DNA of 64,000 nucleotides. Origin: Epiperipatus broadwayi (taxonomy: Eukaryota > Onychophora > Udeonychophora > Euonychophora > Peripatidae). The position numbers were made by a program, and so were the translations under genes. The stretch spans positions 124,001 to 188,000 of the forward strand of contig JAQFVV010006502.1 of the NCBI GenBank assembly GCA_028023455.1, read 5' to 3'. Under the pieces are notes generated by a model. That model was given only the letters and a program-made list of their open reading frames with translations, made no database searches and was not told the origin of the DNA. Shown here piece by piece: positions 48,939 to 61,225 of this stretch (the first letter of the stretch is position 1; the number at the start of each line of letters is the position of its first letter).

Positions 48939-50059
48939 CAGTGGTCTTCAACCTTTTTACACCTGCAACCCAGTAAAAATAAGGATAAGATTTCGTGGAC
49001 CGGCAGAAGTTTAGATAAATTTTCTTAAAGATGTAACCTGCTTAGCCTTAGATAAGCATAATTGTTTTAACTGACCAAAATAGCATGCTAGTTATTGTGT
49101 ATTGTAATGGTGTTACTTATCTTCACATGCTAAACACTCTTTCTCAAGTTGCGCAGTCATACTGCTACAGAAAACATACAATAACAATCGTTCTCATTAA
49201 TGTACTTGCATTTTACGTTTATTATTTCATTGTTAAAACATGCAAGAATAAAATGTTATTCACCTGAATGTTGAAAAAGTGAAAAATTTTGATCTTATTT
49301 TATTTTTTTTTGGGGGGGGGGGGAGGGAGAAATACTGAGACAAAAAGTAGACACCAAAGTTATTTTTTGTTTGTTTTTATTTTTAAAAAAAGGTAACAAA
49401 AATTGGTTTTAAAAATAAAAGTTTTAGTATTTTAGCGGTATACAAATAAAGCCAAAAAAAATATTGCCTTATAGGACAAAAAAAAGTGAGTGTATTTTTA
49501 AACAAAAAAAAAAGAAAACGAAGCTTGAAAAAGTCAAAAGTTTTGATCTTACTTTATTTTGGGTGTATTGAGAAATACTTTGTAAAAGTTAGAAACAGAA
49601 CTTATTTTTTGGTTTTTTTTTTTTAAAAAAAAGCTAATAAAAATTGATTTAAAGCCAAAAAAAAAAAATCACCATAGAAAAAATGTAAGAGATCAAAAAA
49701 AGTCACATTACATTTTATTGTTTTAATAATGCTGATAAGCAGCTGTGATTGGCTATCAAAAGACAACCAGAGTTTGTATAATAAAAAACTTTTTTCTACC
49801 CCCCCCCATAAACATCTGTGATAAATAGAAAAACAAATTAATTTATGTATGATTGATTGGATTTTGTTTTTGTTCTGTTTTTTTTTTTTTAAATTGGAAA
49901 AAAATGGGATGAAAAATAAATAAAAATTGTTCATATTAATTAAAAGTTTAAAATCTTATTATTTTGTTATTACAAACTTTCTTGCTAGTCTAGCTGTGGA
50001 CTGACAGAAAACTTCTGTGGCCTGATGCCAGTCTGTGGCCTGGTGGTTGAAGACAACTG
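48939..50059. mobile_element. Non-autonomous hAT-type DNA transposon, 1121 bp
   Basis: Terminal inverted repeats CAGTGGTCTTCAACC (left) and CAGTTGTCTTCAACC (right, complement) match at 14 of 15 positions. The 8-bp sequence CTCTATTG occurs immediately outside both ends (48931-48938 and 50060-50067). An 8-bp duplication with a CAG-starting inverted repeat is the hAT hallmark. Subterminal GTGGACCGGCAGAAG and CTTCTGTGGCCTGATG resemble each other in inverse order. There is no transposase: the longest internal frames are low-complexity. An internal direct repeat of about 150 bp (49271-49425 and 49524-49660, each beginning TTGAAAAAGT) explains part of its length. Confidence 0.9.
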
Positions 50060-50253
50060 CTCTATTGCTTTAATTACATTAACAATAAAGAAGACTTTTG
50101 CAAAAAAAAAATCAAACGATCTTTCAGTTAGCATTAAACTTCTTTCTGTAGCCTAATAATAATTTATAATTTAATTTATATTAGTTTTATATAATTTGAC
50201 AATTTAATTTGTTCAACTATAATAACTGATTAAGTTCACATGATCTACTGTAT

Positions 50254-50276
50254 GGAGAGTTTTGCCTGTTTTAATT
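50254..50276 (+). repeat. Isolated copy of the CTACTGTATGGAGAGTTTTGCCT motif
   Basis: The same words as the end of the 46.7-46.98 kb foldback and the junction at 62277, here without a recognisable partner arm. Confidence 0.55.
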
Positions 50277-50367
50277 GATTAAGTTTAAGAATAAAACTAT
50301 TTATTTAATTAGTTTAAATTTTGTTTTCGTATTTTAGTCTCAAGTATAATTGCTATTTGCTAAATTG

Positions 50368-50371
<4 letters not shown>

Positions 50372-50419
<48 letters not shown>

Positions 50420-50443
50420 AGCTGAATATATTTATATTACTGA

Positions 50444-50492
<49 letters not shown>
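50372..50492. repeat. Two (AT)n tracts
   Basis: AT tracts at 50372-50415 and 50448-50492 separated by a short unique spacer. Confidence 0.9.
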
Positions 50493-50495
<3 letters not shown>

Positions 50496-50559
50496 CATTA
50501 GAAATCAGTAAACTGACAATCCCAATATAGATAACAATTAACAATCTCAAACTATTGTC

Positions 50560-50925
50560 AAGGCAACCTGCTCTTAACAATAAAAGTGAAATATCTATAT
50601 ATAAATTTAATATTTTCAGTGGATTAATATAGATATAAAATAATTAATAAATGGAAACTTTATTATTATAAATGTTTGCCCTACAAAAACTCTAATCAAA
50701 AGGAAGCCTATCTTTTGATCAGTCTCTCACATTGTTATGTATGAGTGAGTAGTTGGATATTATAGCTACAAGAATTATGATACAATATATAGCAACATCT
50801 TTTACATCCTAACTGAAATTAAGATTCTCCCATCAGCATGTCATGAATTTAAATTTCATATTTTTAATGAGTTAATATAGACGTAAATTAATTAATAAAT
50901 GGGAACACTCATTATATATATATAT
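50560..50925. repeat. Dispersed repeat with CTTTTGATCAG hairpin, plus 60-bp direct repeat
   Basis: AATCAAAAGGAAGCCTATCTTTTGATCAGT and a following TTGTTATGTATGAGTGAG are shared with 56620-56690. ATTAATATAGA..TAA and TAATTAATAAATGG occur twice (50607-50660 and 50868-50915). No coding; class unknown. Confidence 0.45.
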
Positions 50926-50927
50926 AT

Positions 50928-50928
50928 A

Positions 50929-50977
<49 letters not shown>
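50928..50977. repeat. (ATT)n microsatellite at PLE 3' end
   Basis: Pure TTA repeat directly outside the conserved PLE end at locus 2. On the PLE sense strand it follows CAGACATTGATT. Confidence 0.95.
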
Positions 50978-50978
<1 letters not shown>

Positions 50979-50979
50979 A

Positions 50980-52318
50980 AATCAATGTCTGTATTTCTTC
51001 AAAATAATATACGTAAATTTATAAATAAATATTTGAAAATACAGTACTTAAAAGTTTATAAAAAATATATGTATAACCATCACTTAGAAGCACTTTCAAC
51101 TAACTTGTAGCTTTGTCAACTATCACTTTTAAAAATGTCAGCCTTCCCATAATTCCATGATGTCAACTTTCTCATAATTCTGTAATTTTAACATTTATTG
51201 CTTGCCTATTAATTAAATTTTGCTTATATTTAAATATTAACATCGCCTCTTTAATTTCCCTTTTATTATTATTTCTTTCAGTTTCCAATATTTTTACGTT
51301 GTTATAATTAAAATCAAAACCATATATACATGATTTATTATGGTCATAAAAAACAGAAACTGATAAATTTTCATTACTTTTAAAATTTTGTTTTTTATTT
51401 TGAACTCTTTTAAATAATAATGTGCTCTTTTGTTCTTTTTTCCAATGTCACATAAAATGGCAGGTTTGAAATCCTTTTTATTTAGAAATGATAACCTTTG
51501 TAAATATGCATCAGATAAAACTAAAAATATTGAAATTTATTATAATTAATTGTTAAACATTGGATATAAATATGATTGTGTTTATTATACCGTTAAAATT
51601 ATTACTTCTAAATATAAAAATAATAATAATGCTAATTCTTATGATAAAAAACTGTGGATATCAATACCATATATTTCGAATCAACAGGCAAGTTTCATTA
51701 AGAAAATTTTATAAAAGAATATGCGATATTGCATTTTATGCACCACCTACATTAAATAAATTAATAAACAATTCAAAAGATAAAACTTTATTGACAAATA
51801 AAAATTGTATCATTTACAAATGGACATGTAGGTGTGGCTGTGGATATATAGGTGAATTGAGGTGCACATTGGAAAAAAGAACAAAAGAGCACTTATTATT
51901 TAAAAGGGTTCAAAATACAAAACAAAATTTTAAAAATAATAATAATTTATCAGCTTCTGACTTTTATGACCAAAATAAATGATGTATATATGGTTTTGAT
52001 TTTAATTATAACAACGTAAAAATATTGGAAACTGAAAAAAATAATAATAAAAGAAAAATTAAAGAGGCGATGTTAATATTTAAATATAAGCAAGATTTAA
52101 TTAATAGGCAAGCAGCAAATGTTAAAATTACAGAATTATGGGAAAGTTAACATCATGGAATTATGGGAAAGCTGACATTTTTAAAAGTGATAGTTGACAA
52201 AGCTACAAGTTAGTTGAAACCACTTCTAAGTGATGGTTATACATATATTTTTTATAAACTTTTAGTACTGTATTTTGAAATATTTATTTATAAATTTATA
52301 TATATATATATATATTGA
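50980..52318. mobile_element. Penelope-like element, asymmetric head-to-head pair (locus 2)
   Basis: The left arm (about 50980-51448, minus) carries only the last third of GIY-YIG and the 3' end. The right arm (51449-52318, plus) starts in the RT thumb and runs to the 3' UTR. They meet head to head at about 51448, as at locus 1. The left arm keeps the terminal AATACAGACATTGATT. The right arm ends in an (AT)n tract near 52300, the reverse of the situation at locus 1. It is clearly the same family as locus 1 but more diverged. Confidence 0.8.
51449..52140 (+). pseudogene. PLE thumb and GIY-YIG, right arm of locus 2
   Basis: It begins AHKMAGLKSFLFRNDNLCKYASDK, aligning with HKLSGLKSFLFRNNKLCKYSSDK at locus 1. 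It continues through WISIPYISNQQ and IYKWTCRCGCGYIGELRC, TLEKRTKEH (51815-51895; catalytic Tyr/Ile-Gly and Arg positions kept), DFYDQNK and a C-terminal KRKIKEAMLI..K..LINRQ end. There are frameshifts near 51550 and 51705 and a stop at 51982. The RT palm is missing, so it cannot function. Confidence 0.75.
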
Positions 52319-52329
52319 ACGGGATATAT

Positions 52330-52555
52330 ATGCGTTACATTTAAAACAAACTGTCAAAATGCACAAATAACGAATTATTAATTTATTAATATGCTAGACT
52401 GATTTAAATATTAAAATAAGCTTTAAAAATAAATAAATTATAGAATTGAAGCAAAGATTCTAATCTTTAAATAAAATATATAATAAAAACCTTTTTAATA
52501 ATAGCGAAGATTTTTTTTTAATTATAAAAAAAACTACAAACAGATCTTTAAGGCA
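52330..52555. other. Non-coding AT-rich interval
   Basis: No gene. ATGCACAAATAACGA near 52356 recurs in inverted orientation near 53305, perhaps marking the ends of an element that includes the GC-richer island at 52560-53030. Confidence 0.4.
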
Positions 52556-52559
52556 AAAT

Positions 52560-53030
52560 CACAATTAAAGAAATGATTACGAAATAGATAAGAGTTCCCA
52601 CCCAGAGATAAAGACACAGACCTCATGGAAAACCCCAAATCTTACCTTGGACACAAAGAATAAACCAATAAAATATAAATAATGAAATGTTTGATGAATC
52701 CGTGCATTCCAGAGATAAGGTGCCTGGGGAGTATAAAAGGAAAAACCAAAATTATAATTAGTTAGAGAGTTGGAGAATTAGAAAATTAAAATTTTAATTC
52801 AATTGTATTTGCTGAAAGTAAAAATAAAAATTTAAAAAGCTATTATCGCCATCACCCAAGATGTAATCAGCTTCATCGTGCTTCCTTCGGTACGGCCGGC
52901 CGAAGGCAGCTTTTATCTGCACGGATCCCAGGATAGAACCACGGATCCCGTCTTCAGAAACCAGCATAAATGCTTCATACATTGTCATAAGTCTTCATAG
53001 ATCTTCGTCACAAAGAAATGAGCACGGATA
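52560..53030. other. GC- and CpG-richer island with TATA-like box
   Basis: Clearly richer in G+C and CpG than its surroundings (CGGTACGGCCGGCCG at 52890-52904; GGATCC twice). GGAGTATAAAAGG at 52728-52740 resembles a TATA box on plus. A 65-codon minus frame (52794-52988: MTMYEAFMLVSEDGIRGSIL...) spans the CpG part but matches no family I recognise. It could be an LTR or 5' UTR of a retroelement, or the first exon and promoter of a gene outside my recognition. Confidence 0.35.
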
Positions 53031-53569
53031 AAGGAAAGTATAATTTATAAAAGATAAAATGAAATATAAACTGTTAAATTTAAAATCTTAGAACTTTATC
53101 TGTCTTTAAATGAATAATAGACTTTCTCTCTCAAGCAAACCTGAACTTTATTTCTATAAACTGTTATTTAAAGTCTTAAACGTAATCTCTTAAAAAAAAT
53201 GTATTGTATTTTTTTATATGCTTATTCATGCTTAATTAATATCTGTTTGTAATACGGTAGGGGTTTGTGATTGCAAACTTAAATTTAAAAATAGAAACGT
53301 ATATCGTTATTTGTGCATTATTAAATTTAAAAGAAAAGTAGGTTAAATAATATTTGTAGTAAGAAAATAAGTTAAATATAATGATCATTTTTAAATGATT
53401 TTAAAACTGTAAACTAAATATTTTTTTTTTTTATTAAATTAATAAAATGATTTAAATGTTAGTTGAGTATAGATGGCTGCTAGACTAGTTTAAATATGTT
53501 ATTTTTAATGAGGGTTTTGATTTTGGACTATTTGTTTCATAGTTGTGTTAATGTTGGTGGAGAGATATA

Positions 53570-55165
53570 TGGACATTTATATCAATGTAATGTGAAGTGT
53601 GCTAGCACCTAAGGTGATGAGTCCACTGAATGCATGACCCCAAAGAGGTAGTCATACCATTGAAATGGAAGCAGACGTATTTCCTGCGCCATTGACCCAT
53701 TCCAGCTCTATGGATTTTGGACAATAAGCAGGCAAGATAAGACCGCTCTCCCATCCATACGTAGCATTTCTCTTTATTGTTTTATATGCATGTTTCCTTC
53801 ACCTGACAGATGCACATTCCTGCAGGATAAAGGTCATGTCTTCTCCAATAATATCACACTATTCAGATGCACATTCCTGTCGATGTGATTCTATGCTAAC
53901 ATGTTCACATTGCATTGGTTGCTGATATATATCTGGAAGTGAGTATTGGTGTGGCTGCGGATTTTTAGTCTGGAGTCAAGTGATTTGAAAATTTGTGAGT
54001 GCATCTAGGTAGCTCATTTATACTCAACATTCTAAAATTTAAAATTAAAGTTAAAAACAAATAAAACAATAATAGAACAGAAGAAAACATAAATTTCTTC
54101 TTGTGTTATAAAAATTATTTTTTTAAAGTTTGTGTGTTATAAATTATATAAGTAAATAAAATCTTTTTTTTTGTGTTATCAATATGATCTAGTGATTATT
54201 TTATTATTCTTTATTAAAAGAAATATATTTAATAAGTATTTTAAACCTCTGCTACTCCATGAGCTAGTGACTTGGGCTGGCGGTCGCGGTCTTAACAGCA
54301 CGTATCTGTCGACTTTATACATTTTCTAGGTTCAAAGTAGCCTAGTGGCGCTCTGTCGGCTGATGCGGTAAGACTGGATATTTCATCATCATCCCTGACC
54401 GTTATAATATATATATATATTATAATGGTCGGATAGAATAGAGTCTTACCATATCTGCATTACAGGGTGCCACTAATCCATTTAAACCTGGAAAATTTAT
54501 AGAGTAGGCAGATACGCATTGTTAAGATCTAACTTTACATATATATTTTATTTTGACCATCAGCCCTTGCCACTAGCTCAGTGAGACACAGAGATTTATA
54601 AAATATGAATTCTTATCCAAAATATATCTTCAATATAAAAAAAATAAGAAACCACTGCCAGTAATTAACACTAAACATTTATTAATGCACATATATAATC
54701 ATTTAGAATTTGAGGAATAGCATTTATTATTTTAGATTTTAAAATTAACTTTTAAATTTAAATTATTATTTTAAATTTTAAACCATCTGTACAGATGAAT
54801 TTAATAATATTTTTTTTTAAGAGTGTCAAGTATGAATAAATTAATTAGATTGTATTTGAAAAGAAAATATTCTATCCCTTATTTAACCTTAGGCCAAAAG
54901 TTCGCAGTCAAACCTACGTCAATCCATCTGATACATTGATGTATTCAATGCAGCATGAAATATGACAGCACAAATACCATACTGTCAGGAATGTACATTT
55001 GGACAGCATGGTTAAAGAAGACATTGACTCTCATCCAGTACAGGAATGCTACATCTGTCTGGCATGAACAATAAAAAAAACTCCATAGGAAGAGACTGCA
55101 TTTTCCGTCTTACTATCCCCTTCTATAGGCAAAAAGGGTGTGTGTGGCATATAATGGTGATCCTG
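53570..55165. repeat. Large diverged inverted repeat enclosing a foldback
   Basis: Left arm blocks (CACCTGACAGATGCACATTCCTG, GGTCATGTCTTCT, AGATGCACATTCCTG, TGTTCACATTGCATTGG at 53800-53925) recur inverted at about 54945-55065 (complement: CAGACAGATGTAGCATTCCTG, GTCAATGTCTTCT, AATGTACATTCCTGACAG, TTTCATGCTGCATTG). GGCAAGATAAGACCG..CTCCC in the left arm also has a right-arm partner. The arms are diverged and uneven. The foldback at 54244-54600 lies between them. No coding. Confidence 0.5.
54244..54600. mobile_element. Foldback element, about 160-bp arms
   Basis: The two halves are inverted copies around an (AT)n centre (54405-54422): CCTGACCGTTATAAT with ATTATAATGGTCGG, GGTAAGACTGG with GAGTCTTACC, GTGGCGCTCTGT with ACAGGGTGCCAC, ACATTTTCTAGGTTCAAA with TTTAAACCTGGAAAATTT, and GAGCTAGTGACTTGGGCTG with CAGCCCTTGCCACTAGCTC. 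The outer end GAGCTAGTGGCAAGGGCTGATGG contains an A-box-like word in the opposite direction (ACTAGCTCAGTGAG). It is either a foldback transposon or two SINE-like units head to head. Confidence 0.75.
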
Positions 55166-56575
55166 AATGTAGCAGACCTCATATTACATTTACTAATTAC
55201 ACTGATATATCCAATCCATTGACCCAATCTAACTACAAAACAAATAACCTAAGATTAACCATTCCTTAATTAATTAATATAACTTTACAAATCTATATAG
55301 CCATTCATGCCCGACTTAAATTTAACATTTATATAATTTTGTACAGGTGAATTTTATAAAAGTTTGTTTTTTAATGTCGAGTATAGATTGGCTACATAGA
55401 TTACATGGTTAAAAACATTTCAAAATAAATATAAATGATCAAAATATAAAGTCATTGATGGAATTGCAGAGGGAAATTTACAAGAAACCCATTGGCATTC
55501 ATCATAAGATGCCGCATTGACACCAATAACTTAAAAGACATCCGAATAAATACATTTTAGATACTCAATGTAAGGTATCATTATTTACTGAATGTCTATA
55601 TATTTTAATCAAATATGAAAACAAAAACATAATTAAACGTTAATGAATCTATGCAAGCATCTATACCCAACTTAAATTTAATGCATTTAAATAATTTATA
55701 CAATAAATATTAATAAAAATTTAAAAAAAAATGGAAATGATTTTTAGCAAACTCAAATGTATAAAAATTAAACATTAATAATTAATTTGAAAACTTAAAA
55801 GTCAGATAAAAGTTCATTTTAAAATTTAGGTTAGCTGAATATTAAAAGCTTGTAAAATCTTAATGAAAGTTCTTAATTACTTTTAAATTTTACAGTTCAT
55901 GTCTTACAGTAGAAGAATCCCAGTTCCTGGTGTCAATTCCCATGAAATATTTATTTGAAGACCAGTCTATCATGAAGGTGGCCTTAGCTGGTTCAATCCT
56001 GGTATTACAGTCATTTCATTTTTAAATAAGTGAGAGAGGGTGACAAGTGCATCTTATCATGCCCCTCAAAAAAAAAATCAAGCTGAAACTGTTCTTAATT
56101 TTAATATTTTTCCTTTTATACCAATCGTCTGGATTCACTGAACAATGGTTTCCTGTTGCAAATTTTCATTATGGTCTGAGCCTTTATTGCTGCTTATATT
56201 GGACATCTAATTTATTTTTGTTCTCTTATCTATATTTCATCTGACTTTTTTATATAAGAGCCCAAGGGCTAGTTTGCTTTTCATTTAATTTATAAAACAA
56301 TCATTTCCATTTACAAAAATATTTTATCTTTAGACCTTGTACTTTTTTATAAAAAAGTACGTTCAAATCCTTTTTTTTTTCTATTTAAAAAAATACTTTT
56401 AAAGTTTTGCCTCTGTGCGAATATATATATGCATACATTGAACAACTCTTTAATTTTAGCTTTTAGTTTTTTATTTATGAGCTTAAAATTTTTTTTTATT
56501 CTAATTTTAAATTAATGTAATGGCATATACCATTACAATATATATATATATATATATATAAAGTTAAATCCAATT
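55166..56575. other. Non-coding AT-rich interval
   Basis: No gene recognised. The 65-codon frame at 56047-56244 is hydrophobic but has no family signature. (AT)n at 56537-56561. Confidence 0.5.
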
Positions 56576-56800
56576 ACAGCTGAAAGAAAACAATAGAAAA
56601 CATCCGAGCCATTACTAATCAAAAAAAATCTTCTCTTTTGATCAGTTATTCGTGTTGTTGTGTGTGAACCAGAAACTGGACATTCCTTTCGATTAATAGT
56701 AGCTTGGACAAGTTTGCTTTGTTTTATTTCAACCAGCAGAAAGGTCTTATCGGTTGCTGCACATCAATGTATCTTGGTTGTGGATTTAACTTCATTTATA
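56576..56800. repeat. Dispersed repeat copy (shares CTTTTGATCAG block with 50.7 kb)
   Basis: ATCAAAAAAAATCTTCTCTTTTGATCAGTTATTC and GTTGTTGTGTGTGAACCAG parallel 50695-50760. Less AT-rich than its flanks. No coding. Confidence 0.4.
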
Positions 56801-59800
56801 TAACGGAGTCCTCATATTGTGGTTATTGAATTCATTTTATTTTTTTCACATTTTTTCCTTGAAATAAATTAATATTATATTTTCAAAGTTTAATTTCCAT
56901 AACATTTAGTTTTTTAAAAAATATATATGTATAAACCATTTTTATTTATGTTTATAGGTTAAAAATGTTTTATTTTGATTTAATAAAATTTCATACTTTT
57001 TCTTTTAAAAATGGCTACATATAATGATAAAATCAATATAATAACAATAACAGCCAATGTTATGTGTTGCAAATAAATATAATTAAAAAAACTGCTGGAT
57101 TTGAAAGTAGCACAAAAGTTTGATTCGTAATTTAACATTTTGCTTGTATATTTGTGTAGTTTTGCTTATATATTTCTGCCATCATCAGTATGCTAATCAC
57201 AACAAAACTTCATAGAGATCTATAATCTATAATATTTAATTCAGAGCATAAAAATATTTTAAAGTTGTTTTTGATTCAGATGCAATTCAAATAAATGCCT
57301 ATCAAATCCATTCATGTGTAAATGTAGAATAATTATTTCATTTTCAGTTAATAAACATATAATTTATAACAATAAATATCTTTTAAAATATTTAGACAAC
57401 AACATACATTAAAATTTCTCTAGGTTCTTTATTAATTAATAAAGCTTGTTATTCCATATAACATTTGTTACATTAGTATCAAATTGGTATTGAAAGAGAT
57501 AGTCAGATAGTGAAGCTATTTAGGTAAAAATATAGGTATTGAGTGGAGTATTTTGCTACTCTTATTTACCTATAAATATTATTCATTTACATTATTTAAC
57601 TTGGAATGTATTAAATATTTGTTTAAAACTCCTCAGTATTTGCATTATATTATTAATAACTAACTACATAAAGAAGATGACTGACAACTATATTTATATA
57701 CAAGCATGCATATTTATATATAATTTTATATCTTTTAATTAATGCTATCATAGTAATCACTTATTTTATTACATGTAGATTTTCAAGTTCTTTTTCAAGT
57801 TTTTATCAATGTTCTCATCATATCACTACCATTGACTAATACAATAACTCAAATCATTTTCTCTCACTATGTATCTATTTTGCATATAATTATTACCAAT
57901 TAGTGAATATCAAACACCTTCATTTCCAACCTTATTTTGACAGTTTGATATAGATTTATCTTTATAATGAGTATTTTTATTTATAGAAGATATACATAAG
58001 TGATAAATGTAATTAATGTAATATATTTTTATAATTACTTATAATGAATGTGTAGAATTATTTGTTTACTAACTAAATCAAATTTGCTACACTATAATTA
58101 TCTGAGTTTTGTGGGACAAACATTTAAATTAAAAAGTAGACAACATTTTATGCACAATGCGACAATTTTTTTTATCTATTTATTATCATATCGTATATAA
58201 CTTTTATGCTACCATTCAATTTTTATATAAAATACAGTATGATATAAATAAATATTTAACATTTTTAATAATATAATAATGTATCATAGAAAAAATATAT
58301 AATATATTGATGAGATCTTTAGTAGTTTTGTTTTCAAAAGACTTATTGTTTGAAAGTGAAGCAGACCATTTGTAAATTTGAATTTCAGATATAACCTTCT
58401 TTAATTTTATATCAATTTTATTGATGAAAATAATTTTCATAAAGAATCAAATCACAAGATTTATAAAGAACTGTCAATTATAAAATAAAAGTTAAAACAA
58501 TTATAAACTTACTCTGGATAAATCCTCAAAAGTAACCATATATAAAATGCTTACTCATAAATTGAATGCTGATTTTTTTATTTTGACTCATTGAAATTTG
58601 AATTTTTGTTGTATACTTTTTCTAATTATTAATAAAAATTGCTTTTTGATACAGTATTACTTCATAAGATCTAGTTTTACTTTTTATTTTTATAATTAGA
58701 AATCAATGCACCAAAAATAACATATCAACTGGCCAAGTTTGATGGCAATTTTGCTTTAATTTATTTTATGTTTGCTCTTCAAATGTAATTAATTTTTATT
58801 AAATTTTACTTAAATTCTTTAATTTTTTTAATGTTTTATTTGTAAACAAATTCCTAATTTTTTTTTTTTAAAAATTTAATATCTTAATTTTGATTTATTT
58901 TGAAAATTTGTAATATTCATCCATGTAGTCCTTTTTTTCTTTTTAATGTTGCAAATTAATAGGAAACATTTGATTATTTATAAATTATTCATTAAGGAGA
59001 TTGCCAAATGAATAAAAATTGAATTGCTTAAATATAAAAGAATTATGAAAATATACTGAAAAAATATGTAGAGATGATAAGACAAAAGAAAAATAAAATT
59101 AATTGATAATGTAAAAAACAATAACAGTTTTAAGTCAATCAAAAAAAAGTGTCAGACAAAATTATTAAACTAATATGCAGAACTCATCTTTTGTCAGATG
59201 AATAACGATGATAATTTACTAAAGTAGGTGTAATAATAAGTTAATTTATATTTTTTTCAATTTAATATTTCTAAATAAACAAACAAAAAAGTAATTAAAA
59301 CAAATGAAAATATAAAAAAGTTAAACTCAAGACCATAATCAATATTATTTGATAGTAAGTTTTAGATAATTTTTTTAAAATAACATATACATTTTAATAT
59401 ATGTAAAAAGTAAATTCATAATTTACCATAACAATTCAAATTCTTATTTTTTTTTTAAAAAAAAATACATATATGAGGTTTTATACAGCCAGACTGATGA
59501 AATTGTGTACATTAAAAATCAATAATAATAAGATTGAAATTAAAAACAACTAAATCCTCACTATCATTTAAATGTATATGAAAGTTTCTATTTTCTTATT
59601 ACATTTGTCAAAATAAATTAAAATTCAAGCTTGCATAATATTTTTTAATATAGTTGTCAAATAAATTAACAATTCATAAACTCTTCATTATACCTATCAG
59701 AAACAATTATTATGTCTCTGCATATATATTTAAGAAAGGTGCTTAGATGCAATTGATAATAATTTATTACATATATAACAACTTTTGTCTATTATTTATA

Positions 59801-60590
59801 ATTATAACAGTGAATTAAAAAAAAAGAACTGCAAAAGTTTGCAATGTCAGTTTCAGGAACTACTTGGCAACTCGGAATGAATTAAAAAATTGTTTTGACA
59901 GTATAATTTATAATTTGACTTTTAAAACATTGGATGCTTTTAACATTTCACATTTGATTTGAAACAGTTAGATTAATTTGAAATGGAAAAATAGAAATAA
60001 CTGCATCATAAATTACTAAATATTTTAGAATTAATAGAGCTAATGAATTAAATGAAATCAGAATACACAAAATTTAATAACTAAAAGCTTTACAAAAGTT
60101 TTTTTTCTTGTCAGATGTTTTTAAATAATATTTATATGTGTGTGCGTGATAGTAACATTTACAGCATTATATGCATATCAGAGTATTATTTTCTAAAGCA
60201 GATCTGTGTCAGGTATGCAACCATAAAAATGCAAGAATAATAAACATAACGAATAACTTAGTAATTCTTAAGATTAAATCATAAAGTTTTATATTTGACA
60301 AATATTAACTAAGAATCAAAAGGGTTAATTATATAAATTTATCATGTCAGTGAATGTATTTTTATAAATTTTAAAATCAAGTGTTAGGGCACTTTCACAA
60401 GTTCTTGTATAATAATTAAATGATTAATATTTAAATTATGTATAATTTCTACCTATGTGAACTGCGCATTCATGGAATAGTGTGTGCGCATATATACACA
60501 CAATTTTGCTTTTCAAATATTTATTTTCAATTGTATGGGTAGTTAATGAGTTGGAATAGATTAAAGCCTGTCAATTAAAGTATGAAGATT
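56801..60590. other. Long non-coding AT-rich interval
   Basis: 3.8 kb with no recognised gene, RNA or dated repeat. A minus frame at 58216-58440 and a plus frame at 57539-57742 have no domain signature. Confidence 0.6.
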
Positions 60591-60597
60591 TTCGATC

Positions 60598-60810
60598 TTA
60601 GCACTGATAATATATATATGTAAGAGGTGATAATCTGGACTAATTGATGAATATGCTGGTTCAGCTTAAAATGTATATATTGGTGATTATTTATTTTTTC
60701 TACATATATGTGGTCATGGGTATCAGTGGTATGAGATAGTGTGGATAGTTAAAGGGTGCATGAAAGTCGGTGTTCAAATCCCCTATATTTACAATTAAGC
60801 TCCAGGTATA
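60598..60810 (+). repeat. Family A SINE-like repeat, copy A8
   Basis: AGCACTGATAATATATATATG, AGAGGTGATAATCTGGACTAA, TTGATGA, CAGCTTAAAATG (GAAA lost), TATATATTGGTGATTATTTAT, ATATGTGGTCATGGGTATC and GTGTTCAAATCCCC. Full-length-like but an eroded ribozyme. Confidence 0.7.
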
Positions 60811-61220
60811 TGAAGAATGACTGTATTTCAAATCTTCGAAAAAAAAAAAAAAGTGAATCATACCGTATTCTGTACATTTTCATAAGGAATAAAACATTTT
60901 CAAATATTTTTTTCAAGTGAAGTAATAACAAAATTATCTTATCATTTCTACAAAGTTATATGATTTTCAAACGATAATATAAACGGCTGATTATTATAAT
61001 CTACCCATTTGATCAGCCCGAGATTTTTTTTTTTCATCAGTAAATTAATGAAGGATCAATAACTATTAGGTTTTGTTACTTTAATCGCATTAAATTACAT
61101 ACAGCAAAGGAAGTACTGAAAATAAAAATATATAGATTAATGATATAGAAAGATAAAATAAATAATCAAAAGGTTTGTTGCTTGGGAATTCATAAAAAGT
61201 TTGAACACAAAAAATGACAG
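60811..61220. other. Non-coding interval
   Basis: No gene recognised. Confidence 0.5.
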
Positions 61221-61225
61221 TGGTC

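Noticed and set aside
49623-49934. 103-codon minus frame inside the hAT element as a transposase piece
   Set aside because: It is made of A/T and C homopolymers (KKKKQNKNK, FFYGDFFF) and has no hAT domain.
52794-52988. Confident first exon of a host gene
   Set aside because: The frame is suggestive and CpG-rich, but there is no recognisable domain, no downstream exon and no conserved splice partner, so it is reported only as an island.
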